Shown here: one piece after another, positions 41,101 through 53,494 of the stretch | How positions within the stretch are numbered: position 1 is the first letter of the stretch | Layout of the letters: each line of letters starts with the position of its first letter | Assembly (NCBI RefSeq): GCF_964199755.1 | Contig: NC_133897.1 | Location: 134,172,125 to 134,236,124, forward strand | Direction: 5' to 3' | DNA: 64,000 nt | Origin: Larus michahellis | Lineage: Eukaryota > Chordata > Aves > Charadriiformes > Laridae | The notes under the pieces: model-generated | Database searches by the model: none | What the model was told of the DNA's origin: nothing | What the model saw: the letters and a program-made list of their open reading frames with translations, nothing else | Position numbers and translations under genes: made by a program

Positions 41101-44100
41101 GTGCCACTAGGTACAGACTTAAAAAATAAACTATGCGAGTCCAGAAGTGCATGTCACTTCTGTAAAGGTATGGCAGACTGTCTGGCACTCGTCATTTTTC
41201 TTTCCTTCACCTAGGCCTTTGACACTTCTACTCCCAGCGTTAGTCTAAAATGATGCAACATAAGGCATCGGCCAAGAATAGCTTCAGAAAAACAGCCATT
41301 TTTGGAAGCTATTTTAAGATTGGTTTGCAAACCCAAACACTTCAAAGGCAGCATAAACTGTGGCTGTCCTGTATATCACTGGGAAATAAAAAGCATACAC
41401 CGATACATCCCTGTATAGAAATATTTTTATGATGCTCCAGTATTTTAGTTCCTATCTGCATTATTTTGTAGGCTGTTTTGGCGATCCTTTTAAAAAACAT
41501 TTTAAAGCAAAATTTTTCTTTAGAAAAATTGTTTGGTTTTCCTGTTTTCATGGAAAACAATCTATTTGTATGCTATGACCATACCTCTTACTTTAGATTT
41601 AGAACATGACCCCTGGTGAATCATTATGTGACAGAGCTCTCAGGTTGCCTCTCACAATCAAAAGAAATGCCTTGGGTTTTTGAGATGATAAATTTCCAGC
41701 AAGTCAAGTTTGACTATTATTTTGAGGAAAGACCAGGGCAAAAAAACTGAATCTTTGGACCCACTGAAAGAAAATAAATCCTGATCTCTCCAAGAAATAG
41801 TTTTCTGTTTTGGACAACAAAATATAACGAGTGCTACCAGTCACTTAGGAACCTTGTACTGTGATCAGGCTCTCCTGTGATGCTACCGTTCACTTTTCCA
41901 AGCTTGCTTCATTGGAGAAATGGGGTACATTTTTTTCCCTATTTGTGGGAAATTTTCTCCCTCATGGACAGACAAAAGTGACACTTCCAGTAGCTTCTGA
42001 TATCAGAGACTATGAATGTCCTCTGCCTTCATAGGAGCATGTAATCCTGTTTTCTTCTCTCGTGAAATGATACTAGGTCATGCTGATCTTTTCTTTCGAT
42101 GTGGCAAAATCCATGGTGACCATCTCTATATCTGCGAGGAGCTGATCTGGCATATGTTCACTTGCTGTTGTCACTTCCCTCTCCAACATACCATCCATTT
42201 GGTTACCAGGTAACACGCACTGCTAGGCATTTGCATTAAGCATCAATACTTGTCATGTTTTTTAAACTGGGTTTTTAAAAATAACCAAGGTTAAAATAGG
42301 ATTGTGTTATGGCTGGGAATCTTCAGATTCATTCTAGAGACTTGTCAGGATAGCAGTATAAAATCCATCTGTTGACAAAAATATTACTGTTTAATAAGCA
42401 TCAGGCCAAATCCCTCTGGATGCAGCTGATTTCGGTGTTGATAGCTAGAAAGAATTTGATGTAGTGCCATATGACAACCTAAGGCATTATTCTCCTCTTT
42501 ACTTGATGAGAATAATGGTCCAAATTCAAGTCCAGTTTCAGCAAGTGAGAATCTGAAGTTATTGAAATAGATTTAGTGTATTTTATGGATGCATTATGTC
42601 CATTAGCAAAAAATATTAATTGCTTCCCACAGAGGAAGTAGCACACTTCAGGTTCTCTCCCAAAACGTAATCCATGATGACATGAATGCTAGAGTCAACT
42701 GGAAATTTTCATTAACAATTTTCGGGAAAAATCTTCTTTTCTGAACATCGTCTTTCACAATGTTGTGTGGAAAATTACGACTTTTGGACAAAACCAGAAA
42801 ATCAACAAAGCAATGAAAAACCATAATTATGAGATCTCATATGCCTGTTTTGTTGGGAAGTGGGGCAACCTAGTTCCCATGATGCCCTGTGAAAGCTAAT
42901 TCACTTGAGTAGTTCAGTAAGAAGGGAGGTTGGAGACATTTAATGGGAAATGGAACCCAAGTAGCGAGACTTTTTGCTAGGACTGAGAGTAAAGGTGTGA
43001 ATGGGATATTTGAACCAAAATTTCCATATGGCTTTGTAGTAACATTTTCAAAATTAGGCATTTTGTGTCCATATCAAAAGACTTCAAAATGCCCCCCAAA
43101 AAATTGATATTGCCTCCAAAAAATGTTCTTAGATATATTTGAGTTCATAGGTTTTTTAAGGTTATCATGCAGAAAATTTACCACGTCATCTAATGTATCA
43201 TTTTTGGTTACAAAAATGGGGTTTTTGGCTGAGCTTTACGGGGGCCACAGATCAGCTGTTTCCCGGTAAGGCCAGAGAATGTTGCTAAGTTCTGCTCACT
43301 AATCAAGAGACTGCGAATTAATGTTATGAATATATGAATTATCAGCCAATGCAGAATCGCACCACCTAAAACTTCTAGTGTTTTAGCATTAACTTTTGAG
43401 ATCTGTCATTAAATAAAACACATTCAGAAGCATAATGCTTCATAAAATGCTTTTGTGTCTTACATACATGCCATAGATTGTATCTTCGGTTTGCTATTCA
43501 AACATGTTAGTTCTCAATTTCTTTTCATTTTTCTTCTGGGATCTTATTGTATATCAAAAAGAATTAGGCATCTTCCAGATATGTTAATCACTAGCACTTC
43601 TATCATTTCTTCTTCCAGTGCCAATTGGAGGCATTTTTATATAACCAAGATGTGAGTTTTTCCTTCCAAAGTAATATTTGTATCTCCCAGATGATAACTT
43701 GGAGTGTCAGTTTACTCACTCAGTGTTAATGAATATATTTGCAATGACTTCAGCACAAAAAAGATAAAGCCCAGAAAAATATGAACTGTAATGAGCGGTT
43801 GATGATGTTTTTCTACCACCTTGGTATTTGGTGGTGACGAAATTACTCGGTGAGAGTTCATTTTCATATTTGCTCCCTGGCTGTGCCTTCAAAACGCTTC
43901 AGTACATTAAAGCATGTGTGTGTTAAAATAAGAAAACTATTTTTGGCAGTGACAATCATGAAAAGAAGAAGCAGGTGTAAATGAATTATTCTTTAAACTC
44001 ACAGCCTGCTTGAGTAACAATAGGATGGAGCTATTTGTTACTGATTGCAATGTGTGTGGGTGTATGTGTACATGGCAGGGAGATGGGGAGACACTAAAGA

Positions 44101-46535
44101 AAATAGTTACAATGTAGGCACATATTCCTCTCAAGACAAATTCCTCCAAAGCTAGGAATGCCCTTCCATTGCTTGTATGTAACTCACAGGGCCCGGTACT
44201 GAGAAATGATTCTGAATGGGTGATGTGATGACATTTTCATTCAGTGGTTTCATTGATGGCTTCTCTTCAGCCGCATGTGGAACACAGAGTGGTTATTCCA
44301 GTTCACGAGTTGCTCAAGGGAACGTCAGTATTCGCTGGGTCTTAATTACTGTGCTGCTTCCCTACAGATTGCACATGTTATTGGTTCATTTAGATTGTAG
44401 TATCTCCCATGGTGCTTCTTGTACTTCGCTATTGCCAAGCACCAGACATGATGTATCAAAGGAAGGTGCTAGGAAACTGCATTTGTCTCCAGACAAATAT
44501 TTCTGTGCAAACATTTGGATTTCCAGTTTGCAAGAGGAAGTCAAGTATTTTGAAGACCTCTAAGATCTTCCTTAGCAAACTGCTCTTCAGATGATAGTAA
44601 TAAATAGCAATATTTATTATTCGTGAGTTATTCAAATGAGATGATGACAAAGAATGACAAGACTGCAAACAGAAACATGACATTACTTGACCACTGTCCT
44701 AAATATGGAGTATCCCTAGAAATTATCAGTATCATCAAAGTGTTATTTATGATGCCATCAGAGAACTTTGGTGCTTGGCACTTCTATGAATATATAAGGG
44801 ACAGTTGCGTTCTCTAAACAGCTTCAGATATACATAAACAAGGGAATCCTGTGTGTAGCTTATTTCTCCCACTGAGTTTAACGCTTATTTTATCTATCAC
44901 AGATTTCAATTAATAGAACATTTGGACTGTCCGTGAAGCACTGGCAGGCAAAAAAGAAAGTTCCTACTTAGAACAACTTTAAATTCAGTGACTTTAAGGA
45001 GATGATTTAGTGTCTTTCATGTACAAACACAACTTATTATTTCCTTTGGTTTGAAATATGTTTTTCCCCAAAGGATTACAAATTCCATAAAGATGCAAAG
45101 TTGCATTTAATGATAGTGCTCTCCCCTGAGAGAAGTAAATTGCTTTTGAAGGCTACAAGTAAAGCCTCAAATCAGCATTTATTTATTAAATGAATAAACA
45201 TTTATCAAAAGGTATGTATGCTGCGGACATTTTAGGTGTACCAAATTTGCACACATGACTTGTGAAACCAGACACACAATAAAAAGCGTTGTGACTGAAT
45301 TTGGTATTCAGGTGTTACCATGTGCAAATTCTACAATCTCTGCTTTCGGTCAGAAATATGTATTAGAAGCATATTAAATAACACAGAAAGGTCCAATATG
45401 GTTACCCAGGAGTCATGGCAAAGTTACATTTGTACCAGCTGTAAAACCTGGGAGGCAGAAATCCTTTCTGGCTGGTTTGGAGGATTGTGAGAACATTATT
45501 AGAAGACTGTTATGGATGGGATATCTGTTGTGGGTTTCCAAGACATAAGCGCAGCCAGTAGATGGATGGCAATGGCCAGATGGGGAGAAAGGCAGGGTGT
45601 CTATGCAAAGTCCTCAAATCCCAAGCCGAATTTAAATCTGACTTTTCTTGACAAGAATGACAAGAAGGAAAGGTGGTGATCAGTCATCAGATAAATCCCC
45701 CAAGGGACACAACAAAGCAGCTGGCACTTTGCTGGCATCCACATGGAGGGAATCGGTCTCTGAATATTTGGCTTGTTAACGATTTAATAAAAGAAGAAAC
45801 TTTGTGTAAAGGAGCATTTAAATAAGGCTTGCAAAATCAAGGGCCCTGATCACTGTCTGAATTTTTGGATGCATTTTTTATAAATATAGATTCAGAAAAA
45901 CTCTTACAAATTGAGAGGTACGAAATAGTAATGCATTTATTTGTTTTTCTTGATATAATAGTTAACCGACAAAACACTCCGATGGCTCTTGCGTTTACAG
46001 CCATCAGTGTTTAGGTTTTTGCGGAGCTTTAAAAGACAATAAAAGAGCCCACAGATCAGAATTTCTCTAGGTATTTTAAAGTAAACATCCATCCAACGTC
46101 AAATCTGTTGCACTCTCTTTGATAAAAAATGAACATGGATCACCAAGAAAATTGTCCCTTTGCGTCTATGTCTTCCCAGAAGGCTTTGATCACTGTGTGA
46201 TATCATCAGCCATTAATGTCACTATGGCATGAGTTAAGGACAATGTTTATCTTGAGCTCAGTTGCTATTACCAGCAAGTTTTGCAATTTCAACAGTGATT
46301 CCTAGTACAGTGTCACAAGGGTATGTTTGATGTCTTGACTTAATGGGTAGCTTCAATCGATGTTGTGCCATGTTTCACTAAACAATAAGTCATTCACTTG
46401 ATGTACTGAATTTTATTACAGGGACAACGGTCCAATAATCTGTCTCTTAGAATCTGAAAACATGGTTTCCCTTGGCATTACCTCTTCCCTTTGGAAAGGA
46501 GCAGATATTCACTGCAACTAGGAAAAAGTATAATT
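35143..46535. other. 11-kb gene-free and nearly repeat-free stretch
   Basis: No CR1 copies, no supported genes, frames under about 116 codons. Local features: a TG/TA-rich patch at 38,910-38,990, and repeat-free AT-rich sequence with TAAT-type sites near 40,880-40,930. A long desert with few repeats fits a regulatory neighbourhood, but this is only a general impression. Confidence 0.6.
38910..38990. repeat. TG/TA-rich low-complexity sequence
   Basis: Interrupted GTGTATATAT, ACATACACA and ATATATACACATATGTG words; a decayed alternating purine-pyrimidine microsatellite. Confidence 0.7.
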
Positions 46536-46596
46536 TATAGAATCATAGAATTGTCGAGGTTGGAAGGGACCTTTCAGATCAACCAGTCCAAACATT
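46536..46596 (-). mobile_element. Very short CR1 3' tail fragment
   Basis: Only about 60 nt: two octamer complements, then GAGGTTGGAAGGGACC and a block corresponding to the end of the CR1 3' UTR (CAGTCCAAAC). Sequence on the right is unrelated, so this is an extreme 5' truncation. Confidence 0.88.
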
Positions 46597-47951
46597 ATGA
46601 AACATTTGAAGTTCAGCTTCCTGTTTTCAAAGGAAAAATGGGAAATATCCGTGGCAAAATATCTCCTTTATTGCAGCCCCCCTCCTAGGAATTACATGAT
46701 ATACCATGCCAGGTCTTTTTGATCCACAGAACCTGATTTGAGGGCTTGCACCAATAATTCCCCCTATTTTATGATGTGATGGAAGTAACACAATAAGCAC
46801 ATCCTGCATTTTGATCTCCTTATGTCTTATACTGAGACAGCATTGTGAGTGCTATAAAGTCAACCCAAAAGGGACTTCTCCCACCCTTACGACAAAATAC
46901 GCCATGAGCATAGATGTCACACTAGCCTCTGCAAATACAGCTGACTGCCTGCAATGTGATTTCAGGGCTTTAAAATGAGAGCGAGAGAGAAAATGCGTAT
47001 AACTGTTCCCATGAAACTGCAGTAAAATTGTTAAAACCACACAGCAAAGTCTAAGCTTCAGGCCTGCAACAGTGGCCAAGGCAGTAAGACAAGACACAAA
47101 AGCAACAAGAACAGCAACAAGAAGGTCACATGTGCAACAGGTTCTGCTTTAAGCAAAACAGGGATACATTTCCCCCTGCCAAATCAAGGCAGAAAAACAA
47201 CAAAAGACACTCCCTATCAATACATAAATGTCTGATTCCTGTTAATGTATGTGACTGGGATGCAGAGATTTTTCTTATGGTGATGCTTGAAGGATTATTT
47301 TTGTGACCTCTTTTTTTTCTTTCAAAGAGGGACTAATTTCCTGCTAAACTCCAAGAAGTGGATATGAGGGATGATGGTGGAAATGATTCATTACTAACCT
47401 TGAACTCTTAGATTGTTTGACTAATGAAGTCGACATCTTTATCTGTACCTGCCATTTCACAGACTGCACCTATATTTGCATGTAGATTACACATGTAAGG
47501 GCACAGTATTGATAGTGGAATTAATCAAATTATTCTGCTTTCAGGCTCGAAAGACTCATTCCACAAATTAAACTCTCTGTAATTAAGCATTTTTTCCATG
47601 TCATGATATTGTTCATCCATTATTCAGCTAATTGAGGGCAATATTAGGGATCAAGATGCAGGTCTTAAAAGAGGTCCAAAAGTCATAAGTGGTGTTAGCA
47701 TACCTCTTTCCTGAACACAAAAGGAATTTTAAAACACCTATAACAGTTTAAGGGACACTTACAAAACACTTAGAAGGATCACAGGCCTGATTCGGTTCCT
47801 TCCTGTGCTACACAAATATTTCATGTATCAAACCACATCATACCTCATAAACTCATATTCGTATATCTCAACTGTTTCATGTATCATTAAAAAAAGGCAA
47901 GGAAATGAGTTTCAAGTGGGCACTTTCTTCTAACCTTTCAGTGTCTTCTCC
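46597..47951. other. AT-rich intergenic DNA
   Basis: No supported gene. The segment at 47,519-47,650 is rich in TAATTA/ATTA and CATTATTCA-type words and free of repeats; it is a second weak candidate for a conserved noncoding element. Confidence 0.6.
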
Positions 47952-48236
47952 CAAGTAACAGGTGATAGGACAAGAGGAAACGGCCTCGAGTTGCACCAGG
48001 GGAGGTTTAGATTGGATATTAGGAAAAATTTTTACACTGAAAGGGTTATTAAACATTGGAACAGGCTGCCCAGGGAAGTGGTAGAGTCACCATCCCTGGA
48101 GGTATTTAAAAGATGGGTAGACATACTGCTTGGAGATATGGTTTAGTGATGGTTTTTGTCAGAGTTAGTTTGACGGTTGGATGATCTGAAAAGTCCCTTC
48201 CAACCTAGGCAATTCTATGATTCTATGATCCTATAC
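47952..48236 (+). mobile_element. CR1 LINE 3' end, CR1-Y-like subfamily
   Basis: Begins with AACAGGTGATAGGACAAGAG, runs through the ORF2 C-terminal block (TTGGATATTAGGAAAAATTT, CAGGCTGCCCAGGGAAGTGG) and the specific 3' UTR (GGTTTAGTGATGGTTTTTGT), and ends with two to three octamers. The last 110 nt closely match the small CR1 nested at 62,511-62,622, so the two belong to the same subfamily. No open ORF2 frame remains. Confidence 0.94.
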
Positions 48237-51200
48237 TATTCATAAAAGTTTAATGCTTGTGTAGATGCCCAGCTAAACTCTTGAGGTCATTTCCCAGTTA
48301 TGCCCAAGGAGTGCCCTACACGACCCTAGTAAAAGCATGTGTGAGCACCCAGCATGAATTTTGGCAGCTGAAACCTCCATGTTTCCAGTCTCTACTAAGT
48401 TAGACTTGCTAAGACATATGTACACTTATGTAGCTCATTGAAAGCTTCAAGACACCTGCTACGCACGTGTTCTCTGTCCTTTGATGGTGTGCCTAATGCC
48501 TGTCACAGCGCCCTAAGAGCCAGCATGACAGCCTTCCCTCGCTGGAAGCTGTCCCTCTGCTGTGTCCACCTCTGTCACTCGCACAGTGGCTTTGAGCAGG
48601 GCACAATGCAACTCAGGCAGAGCACAGACAATGGCTCAGGCCCCAACTAACAAATTTTTGCACTGATTTAATGTCACGTTGATCCAATTTATTGGTAGAG
48701 TTCATTAGGCTGATAATGTAATAAGGAAGCTCAACAGAGTCATAATGTATGTAATCTAGGAGGAGAGCCAGATTGTGCAGAACTGCTTATGTAAACATAG
48801 AAAAGCATAACCTTTTTTTGTAGGTTGAAGTCCAGCAATGAGACTGGGCCAAGTCAAGAAGCCTACAAAATTGAGCACACCAAACTCATATTTACTACTG
48901 CATTATAAGGGGGCTTTTTCTGTAGGAAGGCAGATGCATATGTGCAACCATTAATCTTTCAAGAACTTGAGAAAATACATACATCCTTAATAACTGGATA
49001 CTTGTAAGGGACATCTGCCAACATAGCATATTCAAAAAATCTTCTTGATTTAATATATGGTTACTGGGGCACTCTTGAAAGCTTAGAGAACCATTAATCA
49101 TGACAGCGAACTTTTTAATTAAGGTACTCATTTGTTCCAGTTTATATGCTCTGTCCTGCTCATATAGTTCTCACTTATAGGCACCTTTATTTCTAGAACC
49201 AAAACAATTTAGCTAAGAAACCGTTCAGGGAAATGACATATTTTCATCACTTTTAAAACATTTAATTTGCAAAACTCATGTTAAAAGGGAGGCAAGTGAG
49301 AATGCTTCTTATTTAGGCGTTCAGTCGTGGTCGGATAGATGGTTTGGTAGCTCCAAGCTAACTAGCACTGGTGGCAGCCTCAGTTACAGCGTGACAGTAG
49401 CTGTGGTGCATAAGCATCAGCGTATTATGCTGAGGACATTCTTGTTCACTGGAAATCAGTTGAAATGCCATCACTTAAACTATGATTTGGCAAGACTTTA
49501 CCTTTGAGTCTCATTCTTATCCCGAAGCAGTGTGGAACCACATTATAGATTACAGCTGTGCAGTATATAAAATACCAGAGCTACGCCCTGTACTAAAAGC
49601 TGTCCAGCCGTGCTACTGCACCTCAGCACACTGGCTACAAGTGATCTAAGACTTTCACTGCATAGTGTAGATGTACTACTAGCGGAAATGAGATGGTCTG
49701 TGCAGTAAGAGAAAGAAAACCAGTGCAGCCCCACCTTGGGTGAACGCAAGTGCTGTGAGGGGTGGAGGGATGGGAAGGTTTCCTCATACTGGTCGCCATC
49801 CTTACAACAGCCCAGTCCCCAGGTGTTTTGTAGTTTTTAATGCCCAATCCCTGCACACCAGCCATATTAGATACTTAACTGCTCTTCTAGAGACATCCGG
49901 AGGCATTTGTGCCTCGTATCAGAAAGAAACGCATGAGTGGCATTCAGCACATTTTTTACTTGGCGATAATGTAGCAAACAGCAACTCTTCGAACAACAGA
50001 ACCAATGAAGTCCAATTTCCTAAAGATCTGTGACTGATCGTTAGTACTGAATCTAAATTGTAATGTTCATGAGAAGTCTTTTCTGAAACTTGGATATTTA
50101 TAACGGCTTCTCTGGGGTGAATTCTCCGGTGCCTAGTAGCTCACACTGCAGCTTTTTCCATAGTTACAGAATTATTTTTTTTCCCAGTACCTGATGAAAA
50201 CCACAAGATTTTCTTATAAAATTGGAACCAGCTTCTGCCTTAGGGCTTTTCACTCACTAAAGGATTATTCTGCTAAAAGGAGCTAAATAGAATAATGTAG
50301 ATCTGCATCACTCTGAGTGAACCTGCTTAAAAAATTCAGATGGTGAGAACCATTAGGCATTTTCAATAGCAATAACTGAAAGAGATAAAGTATTTTCTGG
50401 GAAGCATTCGCCTTATAAAGAGGTCCAAATGTTGCTCCTATTAATACTAAAGAACCAGGAAATTAGAGGAGAAAGGGACTGTGTACTTATTGAAGCATCC
50501 AAACAAAAGTCCAGTATTGTAGATTCAGCTAATCCATCTCTGTTTTCACCAAATGTGTGTTTTAAAATTACTTCTGGTTTACAGAATTAGAAACAGACCT
50601 TATTGCTCTGCTTCTTGGTCTGCTTGGGTTTATTCTTCAGTCCAGAGAAAGTCAGTCTCTCATGTGGGAGAAGAAAGAGACGAAAGTGCTTTCCTACCTC
50701 AGAATTGACAAAAATTGTCAATTCAGCTTCAGTTAATAGAATGGATGGTTATGCCTTTAAATGATGGCAGGAATTCCTTTGAATAATGGTCAAATTCACC
50801 AAATAAGTCATTCTTTGAGAGACAGAAACATCCATTTGAGAGTTTATGCTGGGGGCTCACCCTGAATACCCTAAGTTGATTGCACAAGTTCATGACCTAA
50901 TGGTTTTTTGCGTGGAGGGTCACAGCCATTCATCAGTCTGAAGATAATGTATATCTAGTTTGCAGTACCCGTAGCAAAACCCATTTATTCTCAGAATCTT
51001 GTGTTTGCCTGCAAAATTAAAGGTTCAAGTCCAAGAGCCTGTTCTAATAGATTAGCCACACTTTATGCAACACAGATGATATTAACATCTATCTTTAAGA
51101 ATAAAAGAGAGAGCGTATTCACTATAACAACCAGGAAAGAAAGATGATGGGAAAGCAGAGAACAATGGCTGTATCCTCCCATGGTTTGCTTCTATCCCTG

Positions 51201-51559
51201 CACAACATGTTCTGTGGCTGGATGAAGCTAGCAGTGACTTGTCATAAGTCTCCTCCTTCTCCGCAGTCACGATCTCCTTCTGTCTCAAATGGACGCACAG
51301 GTTTTTAGCTTTCTCTGTTGCAATGAGCGGAATTAATAGCATCATCTTTTTCAGGTCTTCAATCCAGATCAATAACCAAGGTACCATTCTCTCTATCACA
51401 GGGTTTCTCTTTTTTATAACCAGTGCACACAACACTTGGAGGCAAAGCTAGCTATGTCCAACATATCAATACGACACAGCACATCTAATTTAACTTTTCA
51501 AGTAAATTTCTGTGGCCTCTTAGCAACAGATTTGCTAGAATAGTTCAAGGAATGCTTTG
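48237..51559. other. AT-rich intergenic DNA
   Basis: No supported gene. The longest frame is a 117-codon minus-strand one at 51,082-51,435 with no recognisable motif. Confidence 0.6.
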
Positions 51560-51657
51560 AATCATAGAATCATAGAATGTGTTGGGTTGGAAGGGACCTT
51601 TAAAGGTCATCTAGTCCAACGCCCCTGCAGTAAGCAGGGACATCTTCAACTAGATCA
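51560..51657 (-). mobile_element. Short CR1-J-like 3' end fragment
   Basis: Two to three octamer complements, then GTTGGGTTGGAAGGGACC, the complement of GACCTTTAAAGG and of the TGCAGGGG block, ending at the complement of TGATCTAGTTGAAGATGTCC. It is a roughly 98-nt copy of the same 3' end that closes the long plus-strand element ending at 53,494, so the two form a long inverted repeat. Confidence 0.93.
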
Positions 51658-51974
51658 TGATACAACTTTTTTGCGCAGATGCTTTCTCAATTAAAATCAT
51701 AGTGATAGTGGAGGTGAGTTCCCAATGATGTGAATGCAGAGCAAAGGCAAGACGATTGCTGCTTCATGGCTACGTGCAGTATGCCCTGTGCCTTTCTATT
51801 AGCATGTGACATCTAAGTACTGTGATTTATTATTGAAGGGTCAAAAATATGGTACTGCAAACTACTGTGTTTGCATTTGCAGCAGTTATTTTTACATAAA
51901 TATTACACTGGAAGAAAACATTCATTTGCCAAAGTATATGGAAAAGGCCATAAACATGCAGATACGTTGACGAG
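51658..51974. other. Short unique spacer between two CR1 copies
   Basis: About 317 nt of AT-rich unique-looking sequence between the minus-strand tail and the plus-strand CR1. No gene. Confidence 0.6.
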
Positions 51975-53494
51975 GCCTAGGAACTGCCAGAGCAAGAGGT
52001 CCATGGGACCCGACAAGATGCATTCCAGAGTCCTGAGGAAACTGGCTGATGTAGTTGCCAAGCCACCCTCCATATCATGGCAGTCAGGTGAAGTCCCTCA
52101 TGATTGGAAAAAGGGAAACATTGCACCTATTTTTAAAAAGGGTAGAAAGGAGGACCCTGGGTACTACTGAACTGTCAGACTCATCTCTGTGCCTGGGAAG
52201 ATCATGGAACAGATACTCTTAGGAGCTATGCTTAGCCACATAGAGGACAAGGAAGTGATTAGAGGCAGCCAGCATTTCTTCACAAAGGGCAAGTCCTGCC
52301 TGACCAACCTAGTGGCCTTCTGTGATGGAGTGACTACATCAGTGGACAAGGGAAGAGCTATGGATGTCATCTATCTGGACTTCTCTAAGGCCTTTGATAT
52401 GGTTATCCACAACATCCTTCTCCCTAAATTGGAGAGATGTGTATTTGATGGGTGGACTGCTTGGTGGATGAGGAATTGGTTGGATTGTCACATTCAGAGG
52501 TCAATGGCTCAATGTCCAGATGGAGATCAGTGACAAATAGTGTCGCTCAGGGGTCTGTATTGGGACCAGTACTATTTTATATCTTCATCAATGACATAGG
52601 CAGTGGGATGGAGTGCACCCTCAGCAAGTTTGCAGACAACATCAAGCTGAGTGGTGCGGTTGACATGCTGGAGCGAAGGGATACCATCCAGAGGGACCTG
52701 GACAAGCTTGAGAAGTGAATCTGTGTGAAGTTCATGAGGTCCTGCACCTGGGTTAGGGCAACCCCCTGTATCAATAGAGGCTGAGGGACGAAGGGATTGA
52801 GAGCAGCCCTGCTGACAAGGACTTGGGGGTACTGGTGGATGAAAAGCTGGACATGAGCCAACAATGTGCACTCACAACCCAGAAAGCCAACCATATCCTG
52901 GGCTACATCAAAAGAAGCGTGGCCAGCAGGTTGAGGGAGGTGATTCTGCCCCTCTACTCCGCTCTCATGAGACCACACCTGGAGTACTGTGTCCAGCTCT
53001 GGAGCCCCCAGCACAGAAAAGACATGAACCTGTTGGATTGGGTCCAGAAGAGGGCCACAAAAATGATCAGAGGGCTGGAACACCTCTCCTATGAGAACTC
53101 GCTGAGAGAGTGGGGGTTGTTCAGTCTGGAGAAGAGAAAGCTCTGGAGCGACCTTATTGTGGACTTTCGGTACTTAAAGAGGCCCTACAGGAAAGACAGA
53201 GACAAACTTTGTAGGAGGGCCTGTTGCAATAAGACAAAGGGTAATGGTTTTAAACTAACAGAGGGTAGATTCAGACTAAATAGAAGGAAGAAATTTTTCA
53301 TCGTGAGAGTGGTGAAACACTGGAACAGGTTGCCCAGAGAGGTGGTAGATACCCCATCCTTGGAAACATTCAAGGTCAGGTTGGATGGGGCTCTGAGCAA
53401 CCTGATCTAGTTGAAGATGTCCCTGCTCGTTGCAGGGGGGATGGACTAGATGACCTTTAAAGGTCCCTTCCTGCCCAAATTATTCTATGATTCA
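51975..53494 (+). mobile_element. Long CR1 LINE copy (about 1.5 kb, CR1-J-like)
   Basis: 5'-truncated just before the reverse transcriptase (first clear block CCATGGGACCCGACAAGATG at about 52,001). It continues through the reverse transcriptase, the ORF2 C-terminus and the 3' UTR with TAGTTGAAGATGTCCCTGCT and GACCTTTAAAGGTCCC, ending with a decayed octamer tail (53,481-53,494). Several internal deletions are evident relative to the other copies: near 52,063 (loss of part of the block before TCATGGCAG), near 52,500 and near 52,725. Confidence 0.95.
52001..53410 (+). pseudogene. CR1 ORF2 reverse transcriptase, inactivated
   Basis: Recognisable motifs: [15 protein letters not shown], a degraded NYRPV position where CGA has become TGA (52,168-52,170, a CpG-type change), [14 protein letters not shown] and YLDFSKAFD of motif A (Asp at 52,378-52,380). 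Motif B is [10 protein letters not shown], with Pro replaced by Ala. The FADD box at 52,629-52,640 reads FADN, so the second catalytic Asp is lost. The frame shifts near 52,500 and again near 52,725. From 52,823 to 53,410 the C-terminal 195 codons are open ([39 protein letters not shown], [10 protein letters not shown]), the longest intact reading frame in the window. A 168-codon minus-strand frame over the same bases is its shadow. Confidence 0.95.

Noticed and set aside
51022..51032. GGTTCAAGTCC, identical to a tRNA B box
   Set aside because: No A box at the right distance, no pairing acceptor stem and no cloverleaf. A chance match.
51082..51435. 117-codon minus-strand frame
   Set aside because: It has no motif, no start context or splice signal, and length within chance expectation for 64 kb in six frames.
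52577..53083. 168-codon minus-strand frame
   Set aside because: It lies entirely opposite CR1 ORF2 and is a shadow of that coding frame.
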